Source: Clostridia bacterium (lineage in GTDB: Bacteria; Bacillota_A; Clostridia; Christensenellales; Borkfalkiaceae). From it: DNA of 8,496 bases. The position numbers and the translations under genes were made by a program. The stretch spans positions 1-8,496 of the forward strand of contig JAFTQY010000069.1 in assembly GCA_017462505.1 (NCBI GenBank), in the 5' to 3' direction. This document shows positions 1 through 6,389 of the stretch, piece by piece (the first letter of the stretch is position 1; the number at the start of each line of letters is the position of its first letter). The notes beneath the pieces are model-generated. The model was not told the DNA's origin and ran no database searches. It was given only the letters and a program-made list of their open reading frames with translations.

Positions 1-33
1 AAAAAATCGCCCGACCTACGCCGAGCGATTTTT
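1..33 (-). terminator. Intrinsic terminator after hisIE
   Basis: Read on the minus strand, a nine-base arm AAAAATCGC (33-25) pairs perfectly with GCGATTTTT (10-2). The inner bases add five more pairs, two of them G-U wobbles, closing on a four-base loop at 19-16, so the stem can reach about 14 pairs. The run of six T at 6-1 supplies the U tract and may continue beyond the window edge. The hairpin begins 9 bases after the hisIE stop codon, as expected for the end of the his operon. In plus-strand RNA the two wobbles become C-A mismatches, so the structure favours minus-strand termination, although the perfect outer stem might also serve a convergent gene. Confidence 0.88.
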
Positions 34-42
34 CACAAAATT

Positions 43-693
43 TTAGTTTGTCATTTTTTCCTGCTTTACCTTTTTATCAATGATATGACGGGAGGCAAGC
101 TCTTTTGCCACGTCGTCCACCGTGATCCCGTTTTGCACCATCAATACCATCACGTGGTACGCCAAATCGGCAATTTCATACACCGTTTCTTTGTTATCGT
201 GCGCGTGCCCCGCAATGATCACTTCCGTACACTCTTCCCCGACCTTTTTCAAAATTTTATCCAAACCCTTTTCAAACAGGTAGGTCGTATACGAGCCCTG
301 CGGCATCTCCGCCTTTCTGCCCTCTAACAAAGCGTACAATCCGCGCAAACTGAACTCATGCCGTTCTTCGTCGATATATAAAGGCTGATAGAAACAGCTT
401 TCCGCGCCCGTGTGGCAGGCAGGTCCGTCCTTTTCCACCTTAACGACCAGAGCGTCCTTGTCGCAATCTGCCGTAATGGAAACTACGTGTTGATAATTTC
501 CGCTCGTTTCCCCCTTGCGCCAAAGCGCCTGACGGCTACGGCTGTAAAAACAGGTTTTGCGTTCTTGCATGGTGATCGCTAAGCTTTCGGCGTTCATGTA
601 TGCGAGCGTCAACACGTCCTTTGTCACCGCGTCCACCACGATCGCGGGGATCAATCCCTTTTCGTCAAATTTCAATTCTTCTATCTTCAACAT
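43..693 (-). CDS. hisIE: Bifunctional phosphoribosyl-AMP cyclohydrolase / phosphoribosyl-ATP pyrophosphatase
   Basis: This 216-residue cytoplasmic fusion performs steps 2 and 3 of histidine synthesis: pyrophosphate removal from PR-ATP (HisE part) and opening of the adenine ring of PR-AMP (HisI part). The HisI domain covers about residues 1-115. It shows the metal-binding acidic cluster D76, D78 and D80 in ADCDKDAL and the cysteines C77, C93 and C100 expected as zinc ligands. The HisE domain, from about residue 116, has the all-helical MazG-like signature: E153, E154 and E157 in VGEECTEV, then E173 and D176 in YEIADLAYH. The length is usual for HisIE fusions. AAGGAG overlapping the hisF stop codon, 8 bases before the ATG, supports the start. 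It lies 12 bases after hisF and is the last gene of the operon. Confidence 0.96.
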   Translation of the reverse strand: MLKIEELKFDEKGLIPAIVVDAVTKDVLTLAYMNAESLAITMQERKTCFYSRSRQALWRKGETSGNYQHVVSITADCDKDALVVKVEKDGPACHTGAESCFYQPLYIDEERHEFSLRGLYALLEGRKAEMPQGSYTTYLFEKGLDKILKKVGEECTEVIIAGHAHDNKETVYEIADLAYHVMVLMVQNGITVDDVAKELASRHIIDKKVKQEKMTN

Positions 694-705
694 ATTTTCA
701 TCTCC

Positions 706-1464
706 TTATATCCGCGACGGAATACCCTGTTCCGCCAAAATCTTTTTCAAATCGGCGATCTCGATTTCGCCGAAATGGAACACCGACGCCGCCAAGCCCG
801 CGTCAATATCGGGAATTTCTTTAAATAAAGCCACAAAATCGGCAACGCTGCCCGCGCCGCCCGAAGCGATCACAGGCACGTCCACCGCCGCGCACACCGC
901 CTTTAAAAGCTCCAAATCAAAGCCCTTTTTCACGCCGTCCGTGTCCATGGAATTGACCACGACCTCGCCCGCGCCCTCGTCCACGCAACGCTTGATCCAA
1001 GCCACCGCTTCCATGCCCGTATCCTCTCTGCCGCCCTTAGCAAACACGTGAAACGCTCCGTTGACGCGCTTGATATCGGCGGAAATCACCACGCATTGAT
1101 TGCCGTATTTCAAAGCCGATTCCTTGACCAAGGACGGATTTGCGATCGCGCCCGAATTGACGCTGACTTTGTCCGCGCCGCAGGAAAGCACCCGCTCAAA
1201 ATCCGCCACGCTGCGAATACCGCCCCCGACCGTCAGGGGAATAAACACCGAACTAGCCGCCTCGCGCAGAATATCGGTAAACAAAGCCCGACCCTCCGCC
1301 GACGCCGTGATGTCGTAAAACACCAGCTCGTCCGCGCCGCATTCCGAATAATATTTCGCCAAATCGACGGGCGACGCCACCTCGCGCAAGCCCTCGAAAT
1401 TGACCCCTTTTACCACCCTGCCGTCCTTTACGTCAAGGCAGGGAATAATTCTTTTCGTAATCAT
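706..1464 (-). CDS. hisF: Imidazole glycerol phosphate synthase, cyclase subunit
   Basis: HisF is the TIM-barrel half of IGP synthase. It uses ammonia delivered from HisH to convert PRFAR into imidazole glycerol phosphate and AICAR. At 252 residues it is full length. The two catalytic aspartates fall where the Thermotoga enzyme has them: D11 in IPCLD and D130 in VVISADIK. Residues known to form the ammonia gate at the HisH interface are also present (R5, E46, K99, E167), as is D98 in the CGADKV segment. The phosphate-binding TVGGGIRS lies at 78-85. The ATG overlaps the hisA stop codon as ATGA, implying translational coupling with its paralogue HisA. All visible residues are consistent with an active subunit. 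Confidence 0.97.
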   Translation of the reverse strand: MITKRIIPCLDVKDGRVVKGVNFEGLREVASPVDLAKYYSECGADELVFYDITASAEGRALFTDILREAASSVFIPLTVGGGIRSVADFERVLSCGADKVSVNSGAIANPSLVKESALKYGNQCVVISADIKRVNGAFHVFAKGGREDTGMEAVAWIKRCVDEGAGEVVVNSMDTDGVKKGFDLELLKAVCAAVDVPVIASGGAGSVADFVALFKEIPDIDAGLAASVFHFGEIEIADLKKILAEQGIPSRI

Positions 1465-2174
1465 TTTGCCACCTGTATTGCCTTAGCAAGATCGATCGCG
1501 CCGATATAGTACGCTTTGCCGATAATCGCCCCGTACGTACCCGCCGCCGCCAACGCCGCCACGTCGTCCAACGTAGACACACCGCCCGACGCCACAATAT
1601 CGATCGTGTATTTTTCGCCAAGCGCTTTATACAAAGCCCTGTTCGTTCCTTTCATTGCGCCGTCCTTGGAAATGTCCGTGCAAATCACCGTTTTCACGCC
1701 CAAAGCCTGCATTTTATCAAAGAACGCTTCCGTCGTGTACTCTGATTTTTCCACCCAGCCGCGAATGGCAATCCGCCCGTCCGCAATATCCGCGCCGACG
1801 GCGATCTTCTCGCCGTGCGCCACCAGAGCCGCCCGTAAAAATTCCTCGTCCGTCACTGCCGCCGTACCCAAAATCACGCGGTTCGCCCCCACGGAAAGGT
1901 ATCTTTCCACCCTTTCCATATCGCGAATACCCCCGCCGATTTCGATAAACAAATCGGTTTCTTTTGCGATTTTTTCCACAACGTCCAAATGCGCGGGCTT
2001 GCCGATTTTCGCGCCTTCCAGATCGACCACGTGAATATACTTTGCGCCTTGTCGTTCAAAATCTCGCGCAACCGCCACGGGGTCGTCGCTGTACACCGTC
2101 ATCTGCGCGTAATCGCCCTTGTATAACCGCACCGCCTTTCCGCCGTATAAATCAATAGCCGGAAAAATCTTCAT
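1461..2174 (-). CDS. hisA: ProFAR isomerase (phosphoribosylformimino-AICAR-P isomerase)
   Basis: HisA catalyses the Amadori rearrangement of ProFAR to PRFAR, the substrate of the HisH-HisF complex. It is a 237-residue TIM barrel, a normal length. The N-terminus MKIFPAIDLYGGKAVRL carries the general base D8, and the second catalytic aspartate is D129 in VGADIADG. The phosphate-binding IGGGIRDMERVE is at 79-90 and the second half-barrel motif VASGGVSTLDD lies near the C-terminus. It follows hisH after 38 bases, the longest gap in the operon, which holds two adjacent purine-rich ribosome-binding sequences. It overlaps hisF by the ATGA junction. A dual HisA/TrpF (PriA) role is known in Actinobacteria, but nothing here suggests it. 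Confidence 0.96.
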   Translation of the reverse strand: MKIFPAIDLYGGKAVRLYKGDYAQMTVYSDDPVAVARDFERQGAKYIHVVDLEGAKIGKPAHLDVVEKIAKETDLFIEIGGGIRDMERVERYLSVGANRVILGTAAVTDEEFLRAALVAHGEKIAVGADIADGRIAIRGWVEKSEYTTEAFFDKMQALGVKTVICTDISKDGAMKGTNRALYKALGEKYTIDIVASGGVSTLDDVAALAAAGTYGAIIGKAYYIGAIDLAKAIQVAK

Positions 2175-2212
2175 TTCTCTCTTCCTTTCCTCTAAATTTT
2201 ACCGCGCGTTTT
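2175..2212 (-). promoter_or_regulatory. hisH-hisA spacer with ribosome-binding site
   Basis: This 38-base spacer is the largest within the operon. Read on the minus strand it holds AGAGGAAAGGAAGAGAA directly before the hisA ATG. It therefore offers two overlapping Shine-Dalgarno-like cores, GAGG at 2192-2189 and GGAAG at 2185-2181, the latter 6 bases from the ATG. It also contains a TAAAAT hexamer, but I see no convincing partner -35 element, so I annotate it only as a translation start region. Confidence 0.6.
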
Positions 2213-2821
2213 TTACAACTCGCCAAACGCCTGCAAGATCTTCAAACCCACGTCCCCGCTCTTTTCGGGGTGGAATTGACAGCCGTACACGTTATCCTTT
2301 GCCACCGCCGCCGTCAACCGCTTGCCGTACTCGGTGTCCGCGATCAAGCTATCCTCACAGCCGCTTGCAAAATACGAATGTACAAAATACACGTAATCGC
2401 CGTTTTTCAAATACTTAAACAGGGGATTTTCACGGGTAAAGCGCAACGCGTTCCAACCGATATGCGGAATTTTCAGCTTTTCGTCGATATACCCTTTCAT
2501 GGGCACAACGTCCCCTTTGAGTAATCCCAGCCCCTCGTGACAGCCGTATTCAAAGCTCCGCTCAAAGAGCATCTGCATACCAAGACATATCCCCATGAGC
2601 GGCTTGCCTTGCGCCGTCTGCGCCTTGACCACGTCGCCAAGCCCGCTATCACGGAGCTTTTTCGCCGCGTCCGCAAACGCGCCTACCCCGGGCAATATAA
2701 TTTTATCGGCGCGCTCGATCACCGCCCTATCCGAAGTGACCGCCGTTTCCGCGCCCACTTTTTTCAAAGACGATTCCAAGGAAAACAAATTCCCTACGCC
2801 GTAATCCACGATCGCAATCAT
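2213..2821 (-). CDS. hisH: Imidazole glycerol phosphate synthase, glutaminase subunit
   Basis: HisH is a class I glutamine amidotransferase that hydrolyses glutamine and channels ammonia into HisF. The 202-residue protein is full length. The catalytic triad is intact: nucleophile C79 in GICLGMQ, with H184 and E186 in QFHPEKSGD. The oxyanion-strand region PGVGAF is at 44-49 and the family signature PHIGWN at 119-124. The N-terminal IVDYGVGN is typical. The gene starts on the base after the hisB stop codon (TAAATG), and its ribosome-binding site lies inside the hisB coding sequence. It is separated from its partner hisF by hisA, the common HAF order. Confidence 0.97.
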   Translation of the reverse strand: MIAIVDYGVGNLFSLESSLKKVGAETAVTSDRAVIERADKIILPGVGAFADAAKKLRDSGLGDVVKAQTAQGKPLMGICLGMQMLFERSFEYGCHEGLGLLKGDVVPMKGYIDEKLKIPHIGWNALRFTRENPLFKYLKNGDYVYFVHSYFASGCEDSLIADTEYGKRLTAAVAKDNVYGCQFHPEKSGDVGLKILQAFGEL

Positions 2822-3409
2822 TTACAAAACTCCTTTCGTGGACGGAATTTCATCCGCGCGGCGAAGATCGATCGCCGTCGCTTTTCCAAGCGTACGCGCC
2901 ACCGATTTAAACACGCCCTCGATAATGTGGTGCGCATTTTTCCCCGCAAGCTGTGTGATATGCAAGGTCACCTTTGCCTCGCGCACAAACGCCAGCCAAA
3001 ACTCCTCGCAAAGCTCGGTATCGAAATCGCCCACCTTCGCGCAAGGCAAATCCAAAGCGATCGCCAAATAATCTCTGCCCGAAATATCCACCGCCGAACG
3101 GATCAGCGTTTCGTCCATCGGCAGCATGGTGTCCCCGTAACGGGTGATCCCCTTTTTATCGCCGAGCGCCGTCAAAAACGCCTTGCCCAGCGAAATGCCG
3201 ATATCTTCCGTCGTATGGTGATAATCCACCTCTACGTCCCCCTTGCATTTGACGGTAAGATCAAACCCCGAATGTTTTGCAAACAAGGTCAACATGTGAT
3301 CCAAAAAACCGCAACCGCTTTCAATCACGCTCTTACCCGTTCCGTCCAGATCGAGCGTGAGCAAAATATCCGTTTCCCTCGTTTTTCTTGCTATCTCTGC
3401 CTTTCTCAT
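2822..3409 (-). CDS. hisB: Imidazoleglycerol-phosphate dehydratase (monofunctional)
   Basis: HisB dehydrates imidazole glycerol phosphate to imidazole acetol phosphate, using a di-manganese site in an oligomeric enzyme. At 195 residues this is the stand-alone IGP dehydratase, without the N-terminal HAD-type histidinol-phosphatase fused in enterobacterial HisB. Metal and substrate motifs are complete: H38 in GFLDHML, H64-H65 and E68 in DYHHTTEDIGI, H160-H161 and E164 in AHHIIEGVFKS, and the C-terminal STKGVL. The ATG overlaps the hisC stop codon in an ATGA junction, with a purine-rich GGGGAAAG upstream inside hisC. Because the phosphatase domain is absent, histidinol-phosphate dephosphorylation must be encoded elsewhere. 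Confidence 0.97.
   Translation of the reverse strand: MRKAEIARKTRETDILLTLDLDGTGKSVIESGCGFLDHMLTLFAKHSGFDLTVKCKGDVEVDYHHTTEDIGISLGKAFLTALGDKKGITRYGDTMLPMDETLIRSAVDISGRDYLAIALDLPCAKVGDFDTELCEEFWLAFVREAKVTLHITQLAGKNAHHIIEGVFKSVARTLGKATAIDLRRADEIPSTKGVL
2830..2836 (-). promoter_or_regulatory. hisH Shine-Dalgarno inside the end of hisB
   Basis: AAAGGAG lies 8 bases before the hisH ATG and fixes that start. It is made of the codons for Lys, Gly and the first base of Val in the conserved HisB C-terminal STKGVL tail, so the same bases serve protein sequence and ribosome binding. The hisB TAA follows at 2824-2822 and hisH begins immediately after it, an arrangement suited to translational coupling. 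Confidence 0.75.
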
Positions 3410-4470
3410 ACTTCTTTCCCCAAAATCCCCGCCGTCTTTTCCAAAAAGACGTCCATTTGTTCCTGCGTGCCGATGGTGATACGGACGAAATCCGCGATCC
3501 GCGGCGCATTAAACTGCCGCACCAGCACGCCCTTTGCCTTTAATTTTTCATACAACGCCCTGCCGCCGATCTTGTCCGATTTCGCAAACAGGAAATTCGT
3601 TTTGGAATCCAAAACGGTAAAGCCTAATTTTTCAAGCGCCGCCGAAGTGTAAACGCGCACCCTTTGGATTTCCGCGCAATTGCTTTCAAACCATTCTGTT
3701 TCGCAAAGCGCCGCCAAGCCCGCCGCCGCCGTCATTCGGTTGACGTTGTAGGGGTTTGTCGAATATTTCACGGTGTTGAGATCCGCAATCAACTTTTCGT
3801 TGCCGATAACAACGCCGAGCCGCGCCCCCGCCAACGAGCGGGATTTGGAAAAGGTCTGCGTAACAAGCAGATTGTCGTATTTTTCAATAAGCGGCACGCA
3901 GCTTTCTCCCCCGAAATCCACGTACGCCTCGTCGATGATCACGACGTTATCGGGGTTGCTTTTCACGATCTTTTCGATCTGCCAAAGGGCTAAGCTAAGC
4001 CCCGTCGGCGCGTTGGGGTTGGCGATAACGATATTCTTTCCTATCCCCACGTAATCGCGGTGATCTACCGAAAAATCCTCTTTAAGCGGAATTTTTTCAT
4101 ACGGCACGCCGTTCAGCTGCGCAAACACGGGATAAAACCCGTACGTGATGTCGGGAAAAACGATCGGGCGTTTTTCATCGCAAAACGCCATAAACGCGAA
4201 GTTCAACCCCTCGTCCGAGCCGTTCGTCATCAAAATCTGCGACGTTTTCACCCCCCAAACTTCTGCGGCCTTTTTCGTCAAAGCCGCGCTTTCGGGGTCG
4301 GAATACAAATGCAACTTCCCCGCCTCTGCCTTTGCCGCCGCCACCACCGACGCGGGGGGCGCAAAGGGCGATTCGTTGGTATTGAGTTTTATATATTGCG
4401 CGTCCTTGGGCTGTTCCCCGGGTACGTACGGCGTCAACGCCGCGTATTTCGCGCTGAAAAATTTACTCAT
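3406..4470 (-). CDS. hisC: Histidinol-phosphate aminotransferase
   Basis: HisC is a PLP-dependent fold type I aminotransferase that converts imidazole acetol phosphate to histidinol phosphate with glutamate as donor. The 354-residue length is typical. Visible motifs are LNTNESPF (29-36) at the substrate entrance, NPNAPTG (151-157), the cofactor-contacting D180 in IIDEAYVDF, and the Schiff-base lysine K209 in TFSKSRSLAGARLG, followed by a phosphate-contacting arginine in the same segment (R217). It starts 12 bases after hisD. AAGGA at 4482-4478, directly behind the hisD TAA, is spaced 7 bases from the ATG. Related aminotransferases (for example, CobD-like enzymes or aromatic ones) share this fold, but the position inside the his operon settles the role. 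Confidence 0.95.
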   Translation of the reverse strand: MSKFFSAKYAALTPYVPGEQPKDAQYIKLNTNESPFAPPASVVAAAKAEAGKLHLYSDPESAALTKKAAEVWGVKTSQILMTNGSDEGLNFAFMAFCDEKRPIVFPDITYGFYPVFAQLNGVPYEKIPLKEDFSVDHRDYVGIGKNIVIANPNAPTGLSLALWQIEKIVKSNPDNVVIIDEAYVDFGGESCVPLIEKYDNLLVTQTFSKSRSLAGARLGVVIGNEKLIADLNTVKYSTNPYNVNRMTAAAGLAALCETEWFESNCAEIQRVRVYTSAALEKLGFTVLDSKTNFLFAKSDKIGGRALYEKLKAKGVLVRQFNAPRIADFVRITIGTQEQMDVFLEKTAGILGKEV

Positions 4471-4482
4471 AAGCCTATCCTT

Positions 4483-5760
4483 TTATTCCTTTTCAAAACG
4501 GACGGTCGCGCTCCTTGCGTGCGCCTGCAAGCCCTCTTTCATAGCAAACGCCGAAACCTTGTTTGCCACCTTTTCCAACCCGTCCTTTGTATAATAGCAA
4601 AATTGCGATTTTTTCACGAAATCGTCCACCGACAAGGGGGAAGAAAATTTCGCCGTGCCGCTCGTCGGCAACGTGTGGTTCGGTCCTGCAAAATAATCCC
4701 CCAAAGCCTCGGGGCAGTATTTACCCATAAAGATCGACCCCGCGTGACGTATCTTATCCAAATAATCGAACGGATTATCCAAGCAAAGCTCCAAATGCTC
4801 GGGTGCGATCTCGTTGGAAATCTCAATCGCGTCCATAAGATCGTTCGCCACGATAATTTTGCCGTTGTTGTCGATAGAAGTCCGTGCAATTTCGCTACGC
4901 GACAAAAGCGGGATTTGTCTTTCCAGCTCCGCCGCCACCGCCGTTGCAAACGCCTCGCTGTCAGTAACCAAAACCGCGCTCGCCATCTTGTCGTGTTCCG
5001 CCTGCGACAATAAATCCGCCGCGATATGCTTAGGATCGTTGGTATTATCGGCAAGCACCAAAATCTCGCTCGGCCCAGCGATCATATCGATATCCACCTT
5101 GCCGAACACCTGTTTTTTCGCCTCGGCAACGAACGCGTTCCCTGGCCCTACGATCTTGTCCACCTTGGGCACACTCTCCGTGCCGTATGCCAGCGCCGCA
5201 ACCGCCTGCGCGCCGCCCACCTTGAAAATACGGGTCACGCCCGCCACCTTCGCCGCCGCCAAAATATCGGGATTTACGCTCCCGTCCTTGGCAGGGGGAG
5301 TTACCATAACGATCTCTTTGCAGCCTGCGATCTTTGCGGGAATAGCGTCCATCAGCACCGTAGACGGGTACGCCGCCGTGCCCCCGGGCACATACAAGCC
5401 CACCCTATCGAGCGGCGTGACCTTTTGCCCGATCACAACGCCGTCCGCTTTTTCAATCGTAAAACCGCCTCGCGCCTGTTTTTGATGGAACAAACGGATA
5501 TTTTCCGCCGCCTCTTCCAAAATCGCAACAAATTCCTTGTCCGCGTTTTGATACGCACCGTCGATCTCGTCCTGCGTAACTTCGAGCGCCGTCAGCTTGA
5601 CCTTATCAAACTTTTCCGCGTAGGCAAACAACGCCGCGTCCTTGTTTTTGATAACCTCCGCGATAATTTCCGCCACGATCCCCTCCACGCTCGCCGTCGG
5701 GCTGACGCGTGCAAAAATCTCTTCGGCGGGCACTTCGCCCCATTTATAAATCTTGATCAT
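4483..5760 (-). CDS. hisD: Histidinol dehydrogenase
   Basis: HisD carries out the last two steps, the NAD-dependent four-electron oxidation of L-histidinol to L-histidine via histidinaldehyde. The 425-residue protein is full length. The zinc ligands of the E. coli enzyme have clear counterparts: Q253 and H256 in LSQAEHD, D355 in EALGDYFAGPNHTLPT, and H414 near the C-terminus in LQAHARSATVRF. The catalytic Glu-His pair is E321-H322 in IAPEHLEL. The PGGTAAYPST (125-134) and VGPGNAFVAEAK (204-215) signatures are also present. The start overlaps the hisG stop codon as ATGA, and the upstream purine tract AGAAAGAGA is a modest ribosome-binding site. The gene stands between hisG and hisC, as in many Bacillota operons. 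Confidence 0.97.
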   Translation of the reverse strand: MIKIYKWGEVPAEEIFARVSPTASVEGIVAEIIAEVIKNKDAALFAYAEKFDKVKLTALEVTQDEIDGAYQNADKEFVAILEEAAENIRLFHQKQARGGFTIEKADGVVIGQKVTPLDRVGLYVPGGTAAYPSTVLMDAIPAKIAGCKEIVMVTPPAKDGSVNPDILAAAKVAGVTRIFKVGGAQAVAALAYGTESVPKVDKIVGPGNAFVAEAKKQVFGKVDIDMIAGPSEILVLADNTNDPKHIAADLLSQAEHDKMASAVLVTDSEAFATAVAAELERQIPLLSRSEIARTSIDNNGKIIVANDLMDAIEISNEIAPEHLELCLDNPFDYLDKIRHAGSIFMGKYCPEALGDYFAGPNHTLPTSGTAKFSSPLSVDDFVKKSQFCYYTKDGLEKVANKVSAFAMKEGLQAHARSATVRFEKE

Positions 5761-6389
5761 ATCTCTTTCTCGTCGAGCAAGATTTTCACCTGCTCTATCA
5801 AATTTTCTATTTCTTTCGTTTTGAATTTAAAGCTCGCCTTGTTGGCGATCAAACGCGCGCTGATCGGGAAAATCGTTTCGATAACTTCCAAATCGTTTTC
5901 TTTCAGCGTGCTCCCCGTTTCCACGATATCCACGATCACGTCCGAAAGCCCCAAAATGGGCGCGATCTCGATCGACCCGTTCAGGTGGATAATATCGATA
6001 TCGCGGCTTTTTGCCGCATAAAAACGCTTTGCGCAGCTCACAAACTTCGTCGCCACCTTTAAGGTATGCCGCCCGTCGTCGTAAAACCCTTTTTTCGCCG
6101 CGACCGCCAAACGGCAGATCCCCGTTTTCATATCCAAAAGCTCGTACACCTCGGGGGAGTATTCCGCCAAGATATCCTTGCCGCAAACGCCGATATCCGC
6201 CGCGCCGCGCTCTACGTAAATGGACACGTCCGAGGGCTTTACCCAAAAATAGCGCACGCCCTTTTCTTCATTTTCAAAAATCAGCTTACGGCTTTTTTCC
6301 TTGATCGACGGGCACTCGTACCCCGCCTTTTCAAACAAGTCGTATACCTTTTCGCCAAGTCTGCCCTTGGGCAATGCTACGTTGATCAT
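5757..6389 (-). CDS. hisG: ATP phosphoribosyltransferase, short form catalytic subunit
   Basis: HisG condenses PRPP with ATP to give PR-ATP, the committed step of the pathway. I place the start at 6389, giving 210 residues beginning MINVALPKGRLGEK. The ATG overlaps the hisZ stop codon as ATGA and has GGGGGTG 6 bases upstream, whereas an in-frame ATG 36 bases further up lacks a ribosome-binding site and would add 12 residues unlike the family. KPSDVSIYVERGAADIG (51-67) and the PRPP-binding segment DIVETGSTL (154-162) are intact. The protein ends without the C-terminal regulatory ACT-like domain of long HisG, so it is the short form that needs HisZ for activity and histidine feedback. It overlaps hisD by ATGA. 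Confidence 0.95.
   Translation of the reverse strand: MINVALPKGRLGEKVYDLFEKAGYECPSIKEKSRKLIFENEEKGVRYFWVKPSDVSIYVERGAADIGVCGKDILAEYSPEVYELLDMKTGICRLAVAAKKGFYDDGRHTLKVATKFVSCAKRFYAAKSRDIDIIHLNGSIEIAPILGLSDVIVDIVETGSTLKENDLEVIETIFPISARLIANKASFKFKTKEIENLIEQVKILLDEKEI

Noticed and set aside
2175..2240. Possible internal promoter before hisA (TAAAAT in the hisH-hisA gap with a TTGGCG 19 bases upstream)
   Set aside because: Only a four of six match at -35 and a longer than optimal spacer. The upstream half lies within hisH codons, which is not enough to support a promoter.
1487..2876. The 12-base string aagatcgatcgc occurs near the ends of both hisA and hisB
   Set aside because: In both places it encodes Ala-Ile-Asp-Leu in the same reading phase, so shared codon choice explains it. 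There is no further similarity around it.
2537..3652. A 371-codon open frame on the plus strand, antisense to hisH, hisB and hisC
   Set aside because: The translation is rich in Arg, His and Phe with no recognisable domain, and it is the mirror of three well-supported genes. GC-rich codon choice on the minus strand suppresses antisense stop codons and creates such long shadows.
3700..3740. Runs of gcc/ccg that look like simple repeats, here and elsewhere in the window
   Set aside because: They correspond to Ala- and Gly-rich coding stretches on the minus strand (for example the TAAAGLAAL segment of HisC) and are not tandem repeats of constant unit.
4060..6021. Two further long plus-strand frames (4060-5013 and 5026-6021) antisense to hisC, hisD and hisG
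   Set aside because: Same composition artefact. They cross the junctions of real genes, show no family motif and have no plausible ribosome-binding site.
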